Translations under genes and position numbers: made by a program
Shown here: one piece after another, positions 1-6,935 of the stretch
Layout: the number at the start of each line of letters is the position of its first letter
Position numbering within the stretch: position 1 is the first letter of the stretch
Origin: CALXSC01 sp964493475
Lineage (GTDB): Bacteria; Pseudomonadota; Alphaproteobacteria; Rickettsiales; UBA1997
NCBI GenBank assembly: GCA_964493475.1
Contig: CAZBNS010000035.1
Coordinates: 1 to 16,031, forward strand
DNA: 16,031 nt
Reading direction: 5' to 3'
The notes under the pieces: model-generated
Databases searched by the model: none
Told to the model about the DNA's origin: nothing
What the model saw: only the letters and a program-made list of their open reading frames with translations

Positions 1-325
1 AGTCGGTTGTTAAAACTCTCATAAATATTATAATTTCATCTGTTGGAATAACTGCGCCAATTTCTTTTTTTACTTTTAACTGTGCAAGTGTTGCCTCAGC
101 CTTAATCTTTAGTATTTGAGCGTCTGCAAAACTATTTGGTTTTGAGGTTCTTGATTTTGAAAAATTTGTGTTTTCGTTCCAATCTTTGTCCGCTTGTTCC
201 ATATCAATAGAACCATCAGGAAAGGTTGTTATTCTTCCACTTTCTATTGCTTTTTCTACTGCTCCGTGAGTTATACCTCTATGCTTAGCATAGGAACGAA
301 TGCTTACACCAAATTTCTTAACCAT
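1..325 (-). CDS. Phage terminase small subunit, Nu1-like (partial, runs off left edge)
   Basis: Translating the minus strand from the ATG at 323-325 gives 108 uninterrupted codons up to the window edge, so the C-terminus is missing. The N-terminus (MVKKFGVSIRSYAKHRGITH...) reads as a winged or helix-turn-helix DNA-binding domain with an 'RSYAKHRGITHGAVEKAI' helix pair. A charged linker follows, then residues 68-95, ADAQILKIKAEATLAQLKVK, an amphipathic helix typical of Nu1-type small terminases and related 'elements of external origin' proteins. Such proteins recognise phage DNA and recruit the large terminase for packaging. The start lies 20 bp after the methyltransferase stop, on the same strand. 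The large terminase would be expected just left of the window. The family call is from motif recognition only. Confidence 0.72.
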   Translation of the reverse strand, partial: MVKKFGVSIRSYAKHRGITHGAVEKAIESGRITTFPDGSIDMEQADKDWNENTNFSKSRTSKPNSFADAQILKIKAEATLAQLKVKKEIGAVIPTDEIIIFMRVLTTD

Positions 326-345
326 AGTTTTTATAAATTAGTTTT

Positions 346-1740
346 CTACTCATGATTTTCTACCTCATAATCATCCATATTAAAATTATCAACAAACGGT
401 TCTTCAGTAAATATTTCCTTAATCTTTTTTGGGTCTCCCTTGTAAAATATCAAGACATTTTGATGGACTTTGACAACCTTGCGAGACTGCATATTATGGC
501 CTGCTCTTCTTGGCGCGCTACCCAGCGAATCCGACAAAATAATGTCATTATAAAATTCCATTCCATTTTTTTGAAATATCCGTATCATATCATCAACAAA
601 ATTGCGATAACAGCCTGTCTTTCTATTTCTTATATTGCTAACAACTATTGCGGCAAACCTGTTTTCCTTTAGAATTTTTATTGAATCTCCCATTGCCTTT
701 TCAATTATTCTAATAAAATCTTCATAGGTTTTTTGGTTGCTGGCATCATTGGGCAAATCGCTATAAACCTCCAAATCAAAGTAGGGTGGACAACAAAATA
801 ATAAATCTTGGCTGTTTGGCTTAAAATGATTTAGAATATTTTGTCCATCATCGCAAATATATTCTGCGTTTAATTTATATTCCTTACATTTTTCTTTATT
901 CAATTCTACCTGTTCGGGTCTAATTTCAATTCCTTTAAATGAACATCCCTTAACAGATGCAACATGTCCAAACACAGTATCGCCCGAAAATGGGTCAAAA
1001 CATTTTGTTCCCTTTCCAAGTCCAAACCAACTTATAATAATTTCACATAGAACTGGGTCAAGAATACTAACAGTTCCCAATTCCGCAATAAATGTATCTC
1101 CTCCAAATAAAGTTTCTTCTCTACTTTCACCGGTTTCAACAATAGCTTCTTTCCATTGGTTTTTTCTTTTTTGCCAATAGCCTTTTCTAACTTCAAAAAT
1201 ACTAAATGGAGGTATTCCAAATTTTTCAGTGAGTGAACCAAATTCTCTTTCTTCTTCAATATTTTCTTTTTTATCTTCCGTATTTATATCTAAGTTTAAT
1301 ATTTCGTCTAAAAAATCATGTCCGAATCCTAAAACATCTAGATCTTCCCCCATTTCACTCAAAGCAGACAATTCAGTTGCTAATAAGTCCATGTCCCAAC
1401 CTGCATTTAAGGCAAGCTGATTATCGGCAATTATTAGCTTTCTTCTTTTAGCTTCACTTAAATGAGATAAAACAATAACAGGAACTTTTTGCAGTCCCAG
1501 CCTCCTTGCAGCCAAAAGTCTTCCATGACCCGCTATTATTTCTTTTGTATCTCTATCAACTAATATTGGATTGGTAAAACCAAATTCAACCATACTTGCG
1601 GTTAATTGGGTAATTTGTTCGTCCGAGTGGGTGCGGGGATTATTCTCGTATGGAATTAAATCCTCAATATTCCAATTCTCTATGGTGTCGGGCATGGTTA
1701 TTGATAAACTGTTGTCGTTGGTTTTATTTGCTTTTGTCAT
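346..1740 (-). CDS. ParB-domain / DNA methyltransferase fusion, phage-type
   Basis: This is a two-domain protein of 464 aa. Residues about 24-115 are a ParB/Srx-like N-terminal domain (LIPYENNPRTH at 28-38, then IIAGHGRLLAARRLG at 68-82, the ParB box II region). Residues about 166-440 are an SAM-dependent DNA amino-methyltransferase. It contains FGIPPFSIFEVRKGYWQKRK (174-193), a signature of phage modification methylases, the SAM-binding FDPFSGDTVFG (248-258), and the catalytic CCPPYF (316-321), a [DNS]PP[YFW]-type motif IV. The target base (N6-A or N4-C) cannot be told. An SD-like AAAGG lies just before the ATG. No restriction endonuclease is adjacent, so it is probably an orphan phage methylase protecting phage DNA or acting on gene expression. 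The upstream spacer carries repeated TGGCTACCCAAA boxes that could be its operator. Confidence 0.93.
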   Translation of the reverse strand: MTKANKTNDNSLSITMPDTIENWNIEDLIPYENNPRTHSDEQITQLTASMVEFGFTNPILVDRDTKEIIAGHGRLLAARRLGLQKVPVIVLSHLSEAKRRKLIIADNQLALNAGWDMDLLATELSALSEMGEDLDVLGFGHDFLDEILNLDINTEDKKENIEEEREFGSLTEKFGIPPFSIFEVRKGYWQKRKNQWKEAIVETGESREETLFGGDTFIAELGTVSILDPVLCEIIISWFGLGKGTKCFDPFSGDTVFGHVASVKGCSFKGIEIRPEQVELNKEKCKEYKLNAEYICDDGQNILNHFKPNSQDLLFCCPPYFDLEVYSDLPNDASNQKTYEDFIRIIEKAMGDSIKILKENRFAAIVVSNIRNRKTGCYRNFVDDMIRIFQKNGMEFYNDIILSDSLGSAPRRAGHNMQSRKVVKVHQNVLIFYKGDPKKIKEIFTEEPFVDNFNMDDYEVENHE

Positions 1741-1760
1741 TCTTAACCTTTTTTTGTTTA

Positions 1761-1869
1761 TGGATACCCAAACTGGCTACCCAAATAAAAAATGGCTACC
1801 CAAAAGTGAGTAGCCACATATAAAATTAATAATTTACTCATTCCAAATGGTATAAAGTGGCTACCCAAA
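1761..1869. repeat. TGGCTACCCAAA box cluster upstream of the ParB-methyltransferase gene
   Basis: Copies of TGGCTACCCAAA occur at 1774-1785, 1793-1804 and 1858-1869, with a one-base variant (TGGATACCCAAA) at 1761-1772. A near-inverted copy TGAGTAGCCA lies at 1807-1816. The 1793-1799 TGGCTAC and 1810-1816 GTAGCCA form a perfect 7-bp stem with a 10-nt loop. The cluster occupies the 5' side of the methyltransferase gene, where an operator or leader structure would sit. Starts are 13, 19 and 65 bp apart, so this is not a CRISPR array. Confidence 0.8.
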
Positions 1870-1972
1870 AAAAATTTTGATAGCTAAAGATGTCCCGGGG
1901 TGGCGCTTTACCCTCATTTTTAGAACGCCAAAAGTACCTAAATTATTTTGGGTTCACTACTGGGTTTCTATC

Positions 1973-2548
1973 CTATTTATAAAGCTCTTCAGTTATAGTT
2001 CTGTTGAAATTGTCTTTAAAAGTGTTCATAGCCGTTTCTTCGCCTATTTCAAGCATATTGAAACGCTTTGGCACATAGGCCGATTGTCTTAGGAAGTACA
2101 TTATTTTCATTTCCTTTTTGTTTCGCATCGCTATGGCATAGCCTCCGCTTGCCAGCTTGATTAAAAATGAATTATTCAATCCCCGTGGTCTATTTGTCTT
2201 TGTCCTTGGAGCAAGCTGCTGCAGGTTATCATAAAATGGAATTGCCAGCCTTCCACTTTTAGCCTGTGATATGCCTCCTGCCTGCTGTAGTCCGGCAAAG
2301 GAAGCCATCGTGTAAACCTCTGCTTCCAGATTTTGCTTTGTTGCCGGTTTTATCTTTATGGAACTTTCAAATCCTCCACTTTTTTTACGGATTACAAAGG
2401 TTTCACGAATGTGTGATTTTATGTTTTCTTGAGCCTGCTGGGCGGTTTTTGTCAGGGTTTTTGCGGCTATGAATTTAATGTTGCTTTCGTTTATGTTGTT
2501 TAGGAGGGTTTTATAGTCTCCATCTAAAGAAATGTTAATTATTGCCAT
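1973..2548 (-). CDS. Probable phage virion/tail-associated protein
   Basis: The gene encodes 191 aa with no membrane segment or signal peptide. The N-terminal half has a helix rich in Ala and Gln (KFIAAKTLTKTAQQAQENIK, about 25-44). It is followed by a basic stretch and by GLQQAGGISQAKSGRLAIPF (about 86-105). The order 'all-but-first helix with T-A-x-x-A-Q, then basic FxIRxK, then E/Q-x-GG-x-x-x-SGR-x-L/A-I-P' is seen in small phage morphogenesis or minor-tail proteins, and that is the basis of the call. It lies between the HTH gene and the methyltransferase on the same strand. No good Shine-Dalgarno precedes the ATG at 2546-2548. It could instead be a structural protein of another class; catalytic residues are not evident. 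Confidence 0.5.
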   Translation of the reverse strand: MAIINISLDGDYKTLLNNINESNIKFIAAKTLTKTAQQAQENIKSHIRETFVIRKKSGGFESSIKIKPATKQNLEAEVYTMASFAGLQQAGGISQAKSGRLAIPFYDNLQQLAPRTKTNRPRGLNNSFLIKLASGGYAIAMRNKKEMKIMYFLRQSAYVPKRFNMLEIGEETAMNTFKDNFNRTITEELYK

Positions 2549-2668
2549 GTTTTTCTGCTTGATTTAGTTTTGGATTTGATTTCCATTCAATTCCTCCCAT
2601 CCTACTCAAAAAGTTAGAAAAAAAGCCCGAAAATGTAAAGGCAAATTATTTTAACACTTTGAGATATA

Positions 2669-2716
2669 GTTGTATATGGTTGTATGCTGTTAATGTTAAT
2701 TTGTATGCAGTTGTAT
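2669..2716. repeat. Helically phased GTTGTAT heptamers
   Basis: GTTGTAT occurs at 2669-2675, 2679-2685 and 2710-2716, with TTTGTAT at 2700-2706. Start-to-start spacing is 10, 21 and 10 bp, about one and two helical turns. Copies two and three share the octamer TTGTATGC, and between them lies a tandem GTTAAT pair (2689-2700). The element sits in the 192-bp spacer between the HTH-protein gene and the probable virion gene. It has the geometry of a multi-site operator read on one DNA face. The HTH protein encoded next door is an obvious but untested candidate ligand. Confidence 0.6.
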
Positions 2717-2740
2717 CTTTTAGTAAAAGATTTTGTCTTT

Positions 2741-3145
2741 TTAGGTGTTTTTTCTTTTTTCTAAACTGCACAGCAATTCATTTATACTGCACTTATACCT
2801 GTTGGAGACCGTCTGCCTTGATAATCCAAACTTTTCTGCAATTCTAGCCCAACCCATTCCGCAAGATCGCAGCCAGACAATTTTACGATTCTCAATGCTG
2901 TCTATTAGATTGAACCAGTTTAAAACAACTTCCTCCCAAATATCCATTTGCTCTCGGCTAGGTCTAAACTTTGGTTTTTTAGGTGTTTCCATTTCCAGTA
3001 TTTCCATTACAGACCTAATCACAACCAAAGAACAAGGTGGAAAGCCTAGTGGTTTTATTGGCGGCATAGCTTTTTCAACATTAGCCGCAATTTGCAACCA
3101 TTCTTCAACTAACTCAAAAGTAAAAGTTATGTTTTTTATATTCAT
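2741..3145 (-). CDS. Small helix-turn-helix phage protein, DUF6362-like
   Basis: The gene encodes 134 aa. The C-terminal part, about 85-125, reads IENRKIVWLRSCGMGWARIAEKFGLSRQTVSNRYKCSI. It is a clear helix-turn-helix resembling sigma region 4, with a recognition helix SRQTVSNRY. The 'KIVWLRxxGxxWxxIxxxFGxSRxT' pattern and the Trp-rich N-terminal part match my recollection of the DUF6362 family found in alphaproteobacterial prophages. The start is well supported: AGGAG (minus strand of 3155-3159) is 9 bases before the ATG, and the ATG overlaps the TGA of the upstream small ORF as ATGA. It may be a late-gene regulator or an RNA polymerase or DNA-binding adaptor. The function is unknown. Confidence 0.7.
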   Translation of the reverse strand: MNIKNITFTFELVEEWLQIAANVEKAMPPIKPLGFPPCSLVVIRSVMEILEMETPKKPKFRPSREQMDIWEEVVLNWFNLIDSIENRKIVWLRSCGMGWARIAEKFGLSRQTVSNRYKCSINELLCSLEKRKNT

Positions 3146-3525
3146 ATTGATTTTCTCCTAAACAAAAATTCTGTGATCTTATTTTTTAATCCATTTATAT
3201 ATTTTTTATTTCCATCTCTATATTTTTCTTTTAGAAGGAAAATATATTTATATATACTAGTGGAAATCTGGCAACGCTTAGAAAATACAGGCGTTGCCAC
3301 CCGTGTGGAAATATTTTTAACTGGAAACGTGGAAATGGAATTTTTACCATTGATTTTGTTGGCTTTGTTCCGTTTCCACTTGGTGGTGGAAATGGGTGGA
3401 AATGGTAAATTTCCAGTAAAAAATCGGTAGGGGTGGAAACGAGGTTTATTTTCTGTTTTACCCTTTACTTTAGATGTCTTATTAATTTTTTTTAGTGATT
3501 TGAACAATTTACTTATTTTAATCAT
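3142..3525 (-). CDS. Small basic ORF of unknown function between primase and HTH gene
   Basis: This is an open frame of 127 aa from the ATG at 3523-3525. An in-frame start at 3544-3546 is also possible but lies further inside the primase gene. It is very rich in Lys and Arg and has no recognisable domain. In its favour, the start overlaps the end of the primase gene (GATTAA) behind a GGGGG run, and its stop overlaps the next ATG as ATGA. Both are translational-coupling arrangements. Against it, the middle of the frame (about residues 30-88) is made of repeat-derived coding (ISTFPV, PFPPISTTKW) from the GTGGAAA box field, so the stretch may be noncoding origin DNA that happens to stay open. 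Confidence 0.4.
   Translation of the reverse strand: MIKISKLFKSLKKINKTSKVKGKTENKPRFHPYRFFTGNLPFPPISTTKWKRNKANKINGKNSISTFPVKNISTRVATPVFSKRCQISTSIYKYIFLLKEKYRDGNKKYINGLKNKITEFLFRRKSI
3260..3439. repeat. GTGGAAA iteron-like cluster
   Basis: Exact GTGGAAA copies start at 3260, 3305, 3329, 3386, 3396 and 3433. A variant CTGGAAA starts at 3321. Inverted copies are TTTCCAC at 3373 and TTTCCAG at 3410. That is nine related heptamers in 180 bp, far above what AT-rich sequence should give. A hairpin with 9-bp arms (3269-3277 and 3291-3299) is embedded at the left end. Lying immediately downstream of the primase-helicase gene, the cluster resembles initiator-binding sites at a phage replication origin. 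Spacing is irregular, so the role is inference. Confidence 0.7.
3269..3299. repeat. Perfect 9-bp inverted repeat inside the GTGGAAA field
   Basis: TGGCAACGC at 3269-3277 pairs perfectly with GCGTTGCCA at 3291-3299 around a 13-nt AT-rich loop. It is unusually GC-rich for the surroundings. No T-run follows on the minus strand, so a terminator is less likely than a protein-binding site or a structural element of an origin. Confidence 0.6.
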
Positions 3526-5194
3526 TTTCATCCCCCATATAATCAAATAATGAACATTCCTCTTGGGGCATTACTGCGACCAAGTCTCCGTTGTGGCTTT
3601 TGACTATTCGCTTTTTTTCTAGTAGATTCATAGCGGTTGCTCTTATTTGTCTTTTTGACAGGTTTTTTAATTCTTCAACCAATAGGTCTTTTCTTTCAAA
3701 TAAACCCTCTTTGCCTGTGAATGTAATTCTTACATTGTTTTTATTTAGTTGAATTATGCTGTTGTAAAGTGTATCCTCAAATTCTTCGGTTTCAAAGTTT
3801 ATATTGTTGTTTGATTTTAACGCTTTCAAAAGTCCGTTTTCGTCCCGCAGATATATTTTTATATCCCTGTCGACCTTACTATTTGCCTTTACAACCGCGC
3901 CATTAAAAAGAGCGTTTGGCACAAAATTCTTTTCTTTGCTCTTAAAGTATTCTTTTTGTCTATTCAATTTTACAGGCCAAAAGGCATAGGCAAGACGAAC
4001 ACCATTAACCAAAGCGCTTGAGCCTCTTATTGCTTCTCTAACATCATCAATAGAATTTATCTCGCCATTTGTTTTGCGGAGGTGGTGGGTTATTATTACC
4101 GATGCACCAGTTTCAACTGCAAGCAGCGAAAGGGTATTTATCAAGAATGCAGAAGTAGTTGAATTAAAAGTTATATCTCCATTCACAAAACTCACTAAGG
4201 GATCAAATACAATTAGCTTTAAATTTTTTATGTTTAGAAGCTGCTTCTTTATATTACCATATACTTCGGTCTCATAAATATTGTTGCTCGGTTTTTCTTC
4301 AATAATTGCAAATGCTCCAAAAGCATTTTGCAGAGGTATTATATAAAATCCATTATTACTCATAAAGCGATAGCCTTTTGGATCTAAACGCTGCAATCGT
4401 CTTTCTATTTCGCTTTTGTCGTCTTCCGCTGTAAAAATAACTACCGAACCAGCTTGGCAAACTTTATTTCCAAAGCATTCCTCACTTGAACCTATAGCAA
4501 CTTTTATCGCCAAATCCAGCAACAATAAGCTCTTGCCAGTGTCCCCAACTGCTGCAACCATAGAGACAACGCCTAAAGGAAAAAGATTTTTTATAAGATA
4601 ATCGGTGGGCTTGGGAGTTCGGGAGTATTGCCTTATGTTCCAATCCGTTATTGTTAGAATTTGCTTTTGTTGTTTTTGTGATTCAGTTTGATCTTTTATT
4701 TTATACAATTCGTCAATGGACTTTAATCTTTTTGCTGTGTTTATAAATACCTTTATATCAAATCCCTCAACTATAGCATCAGCACAATCCCATTTTTTAG
4801 GCTTGTCAGTTGGCAGTTCTAAAATTGAAACATTAGCAGCAATATTTTTTAAAACATTAAAAACTCTTTCTGCGTATTTTATTCCTGCTTCATCATTATC
4901 AGGCCAAATCAATAAACTCTTATCTTTTAATGGTAGCCAATCAACCTTTTCAAGCTGGGCATTTGCTCCACCAGGCGTAGTTGTTCCACAATAGCCAAGT
5001 TTTGTGATTGCTTCAGCACATTTTTCACCTTCAACAAATATAATTTCTTGTGATTTTGCTATTAGTGGAAGATTATATAGTGGACGAATGGCAGGAAGTC
5101 CAAATTTATTAGCAATAATGTCAAATGGGTAAAATATTTTTCCTAGAAGATATTTTTTTCCCTCTTTAAACGGATTGCTATACTTGAGAAACAA
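3518..5194 (-). CDS. Phage TOPRIM primase / RepA-like AAA helicase, N-terminally truncated
   Basis: The modelled protein has 558 aa. The TOPRIM domain is at about 50-145, with the acidic motif FVEGEK (53-58) and the metal-binding WPDNDEAG (97-104). A RepA/DnaB-like AAA_25 ATPase follows: P-loop AAVGDTGKS (214-222), Walker B LKLIVFDP (325-332), VIITHHLRK (367-374) and a REAIRGSSAL segment. A winged-helix-like C-terminus lies at about 480-550. Such proteins prime and unwind DNA in phage or plasmid replication. The start used is TTG at 5192-5194 without a good Shine-Dalgarno. The frame stays open 18 more codons to a TAA at 5249-5251 with no ATG or GTG. The usual N-terminal zinc-binding and primase-fold region before the 'RPLYNLP' motif (37-43) is missing. 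I infer a 5'-truncated gene, possibly nonfunctional. Confidence 0.9.
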   Translation of the reverse strand: MFLKYSNPFKEGKKYLLGKIFYPFDIIANKFGLPAIRPLYNLPLIAKSQEIIFVEGEKCAEAITKLGYCGTTTPGGANAQLEKVDWLPLKDKSLLIWPDNDEAGIKYAERVFNVLKNIAANVSILELPTDKPKKWDCADAIVEGFDIKVFINTAKRLKSIDELYKIKDQTESQKQQKQILTITDWNIRQYSRTPKPTDYLIKNLFPLGVVSMVAAVGDTGKSLLLLDLAIKVAIGSSEECFGNKVCQAGSVVIFTAEDDKSEIERRLQRLDPKGYRFMSNNGFYIIPLQNAFGAFAIIEEKPSNNIYETEVYGNIKKQLLNIKNLKLIVFDPLVSFVNGDITFNSTTSAFLINTLSLLAVETGASVIITHHLRKTNGEINSIDDVREAIRGSSALVNGVRLAYAFWPVKLNRQKEYFKSKEKNFVPNALFNGAVVKANSKVDRDIKIYLRDENGLLKALKSNNNINFETEEFEDTLYNSIIQLNKNNVRITFTGKEGLFERKDLLVEELKNLSKRQIRATAMNLLEKKRIVKSHNGDLVAVMPQEECSLFDYMGDEND

Positions 5195-5313
5195 ACAATC
5201 TTGTCCAGTGTCTGAAGATATCTCAAGTAGAATTCTATGCTTACCTATTTATTGTGGACTAAACAAAACAAGCATCAAAAAGATTAGTAAGATTATAGAG
5301 GGGGTTTGTAAAA

Positions 5314-6933
5314 ATGGAGCAAAAAATTAGAGATTTAACAAATATAAACAAGTTTCTTTATGATAATTTGATTTTAATGCAAGCTATGACCATTGATAAT
5401 GCTATAGGTTGTCCACTAACTTTTTTTGGAACGGAAATTTTATCTGAATTTTTCAGAAATATAAGTTCTAGATTTGGTATTAATCCTGATATTAAATTTG
5501 TCAATTTTGAATATAGTCAACCTGATATTCAAAAAATATATTTTTTTCCAACTTGTCTAAATAGGTATAATTTGTCGGATTTTCTACGGGAGCCATTAGA
5601 AAATGGAAAACACATATTTTATTTGGTAAATTATAAAAAACATACGCTTGTAATTATTAGAGAAAATAACGACGGTCAAGAGACTTTTGTTATACTTGAT
5701 TCGATAAGCATTAAAAATTTTCATTTTAATGTGTTTATACGGCAAATAAATTCATTGCATCCAAATTCAAATATATTGGTTATAAAAGACAGACTTCAGT
5801 TTGAAAGATTTAGCTGTAGAACTATAAGTGTTGGTTTCGTATATGAGATGGAAAAATATTTTGTTGTAAACGGATTAAAAAGCATTGCAGAATATTTAAC
5901 GAGAGATCATGGAATAAAAATTTATTATGATGATTCAACTGAAGAAAGAAGTCTTTTGTTTTCAAGAGATGATAGATATATTGTTCCTTTTGGTGTAAAT
6001 ATGGCCTGCATAGAAGAATTTAAGGATAAAATAAGATTTTGTCCAGTACCACCAATTCTTTTACCATTTTGCCAAAAAATATCAAATACGAGACAAATAA
6101 CAGATATAGATATTCTTAGTGATACTTCCATGTTCAGTGAAAGTCACTTAAAAGCTGGACTCTTATGCCCAGAACATATTGAACTAAAGAGAACGTTATC
6201 TACTATAGTTGAAACATGTATAAAAAATGGTATACATCTTGCTTTTAAAGACTGTTCTGATGTTGTGAGCTTAGTGAGTGAAGATACTGGAAAATCTCTT
6301 GAAAAAGAACAGGAAATACGGCGACAACAAGAAAAAATTATAGACATAATAAGATCTGTTTCTGGCAGTATTGTTATAAGAAATATAGGAGATTTAAGCT
6401 TTTATTTGTTTAATAGTAATTGTGAATACTCATTGTTGATGTTAAAGTCAGAATGTTTTGATGAAGAATATTGCCAAACCATACCACCAATAGCAAGAAA
6501 ATTAATAGAAGAAAATGGTCTAGAAATTTTAGCTGAAAAAAATCTAAGATTAAACGAGTTCCTGTTGAGATCTTACCAACCAATAATGAATGAACCATCA
6601 ATTCATGGAGAGGAGTGGAAACACGATGCCGTTAGAGCTGTAAACGCTGCAAAAAATGATGCGAAAATTTTTTTAATTTGGGGGAAAAATGCAATAAAAA
6701 AATGCCTATTTATCAAGAAAAAAATCCGAGAACAATTTCTTAGCCGTACTAACCCATTAGATAAGGTTTTAAAAAACTTTGTTCATTGTGTAGACGATCA
6801 AGACGAGTTTTTGCTAAATGTGAAAGTTTTATTTCCTGTAATTTTTACACTGCTACGTAAAAGAAATCCTAAACTTTTTAAATTTCACGACGATATAGAA
6901 AGATTTGATCGTTCTATTTTAAAGAATAGATAA
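5314..6933 (+). CDS. Candidate clan CE (ULP1/YopJ-type) cysteine peptidase effector
   Basis: The gene encodes 539 aa, with no signal peptide and no obvious membrane helix. Residues about 98-180 show the clan CE layout: His110 in NYKKHTLVII, Asp129 in TFVILDS, Gln162 and Cys168 in LQFERFSCRTISVGFVYEM. The Q-x5-C spacing is that of ULP1, SENP and YopJ oxyanion Gln and nucleophile Cys. The His-to-acid spacing of 19 residues also fits the group. Clan CE members are deubiquitinases, deSUMOylases or acetyltransferases, and bacterial ones are usually injected into eukaryotic cells. Residues 327-348 (KSLEKEQEIRRQQEKIIDII) are a predicted coiled coil. The rest is unrecognised. A strong GAGGGGG Shine-Dalgarno lies 9 bases before the ATG. 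The stop is 2 bp from the convergent CYTH gene. The catalytic assignment is by eye; substrate and secretion route are unknown. Confidence 0.6.
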   Translation: MEQKIRDLTNINKFLYDNLILMQAMTIDNAIGCPLTFFGTEILSEFFRNISSRFGINPDIKFVNFEYSQPDIQKIYFFPTCLNRYNLSDFLREPLENGKHIFYLVNYKKHTLVIIRENNDGQETFVILDSISIKNFHFNVFIRQINSLHPNSNILVIKDRLQFERFSCRTISVGFVYEMEKYFVVNGLKSIAEYLTRDHGIKIYYDDSTEERSLLFSRDDRYIVPFGVNMACIEEFKDKIRFCPVPPILLPFCQKISNTRQITDIDILSDTSMFSESHLKAGLLCPEHIELKRTLSTIVETCIKNGIHLAFKDCSDVVSLVSEDTGKSLEKEQEIRRQQEKIIDIIRSVSGSIVIRNIGDLSFYLFNSNCEYSLLMLKSECFDEEYCQTIPPIARKLIEENGLEILAEKNLRLNEFLLRSYQPIMNEPSIHGEEWKHDAVRAVNAAKNDAKIFLIWGKNAIKKCLFIKKKIREQFLSRTNPLDKVLKNFVHCVDDQDEFLLNVKVLFPVIFTLLRKRNPKLFKFHDDIERFDRSILKNR

Positions 6934-6935
6934 GA

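Noticed and set aside
352..672. Plus-strand 106-aa open frame
   Set aside because: It lies opposite the clearly coding C-terminal part of the ParB-methyltransferase and has no recognisable domain.
346..1740. Restriction-modification defence system
   Set aside because: No endonuclease or specificity gene is adjacent; the neighbours are phage packaging and replication genes, so an orphan phage methylase is the simpler reading.
2745..3161. Plus-strand 138-aa open frame
   Set aside because: It is antisense to the HTH protein, whose HTH motif, Shine-Dalgarno and ATGA overlap strongly favour the minus strand.
1761..3439. CRISPR array
   Set aside because: The repeats are 7-12 bp with irregular spacing, there are no uniform spacers and no cas genes; they fit operators or iterons better.
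5314..6933. Firm assignment to the YopJ acetyltransferase family
   Set aside because: The spacing of His, acid and Cys is close to YopJ-type proteins, but the acid is Asp in an LDS context as in ULP1-type enzymes, and the flanking sequence does not decide. Only clan-level assignment is justified.
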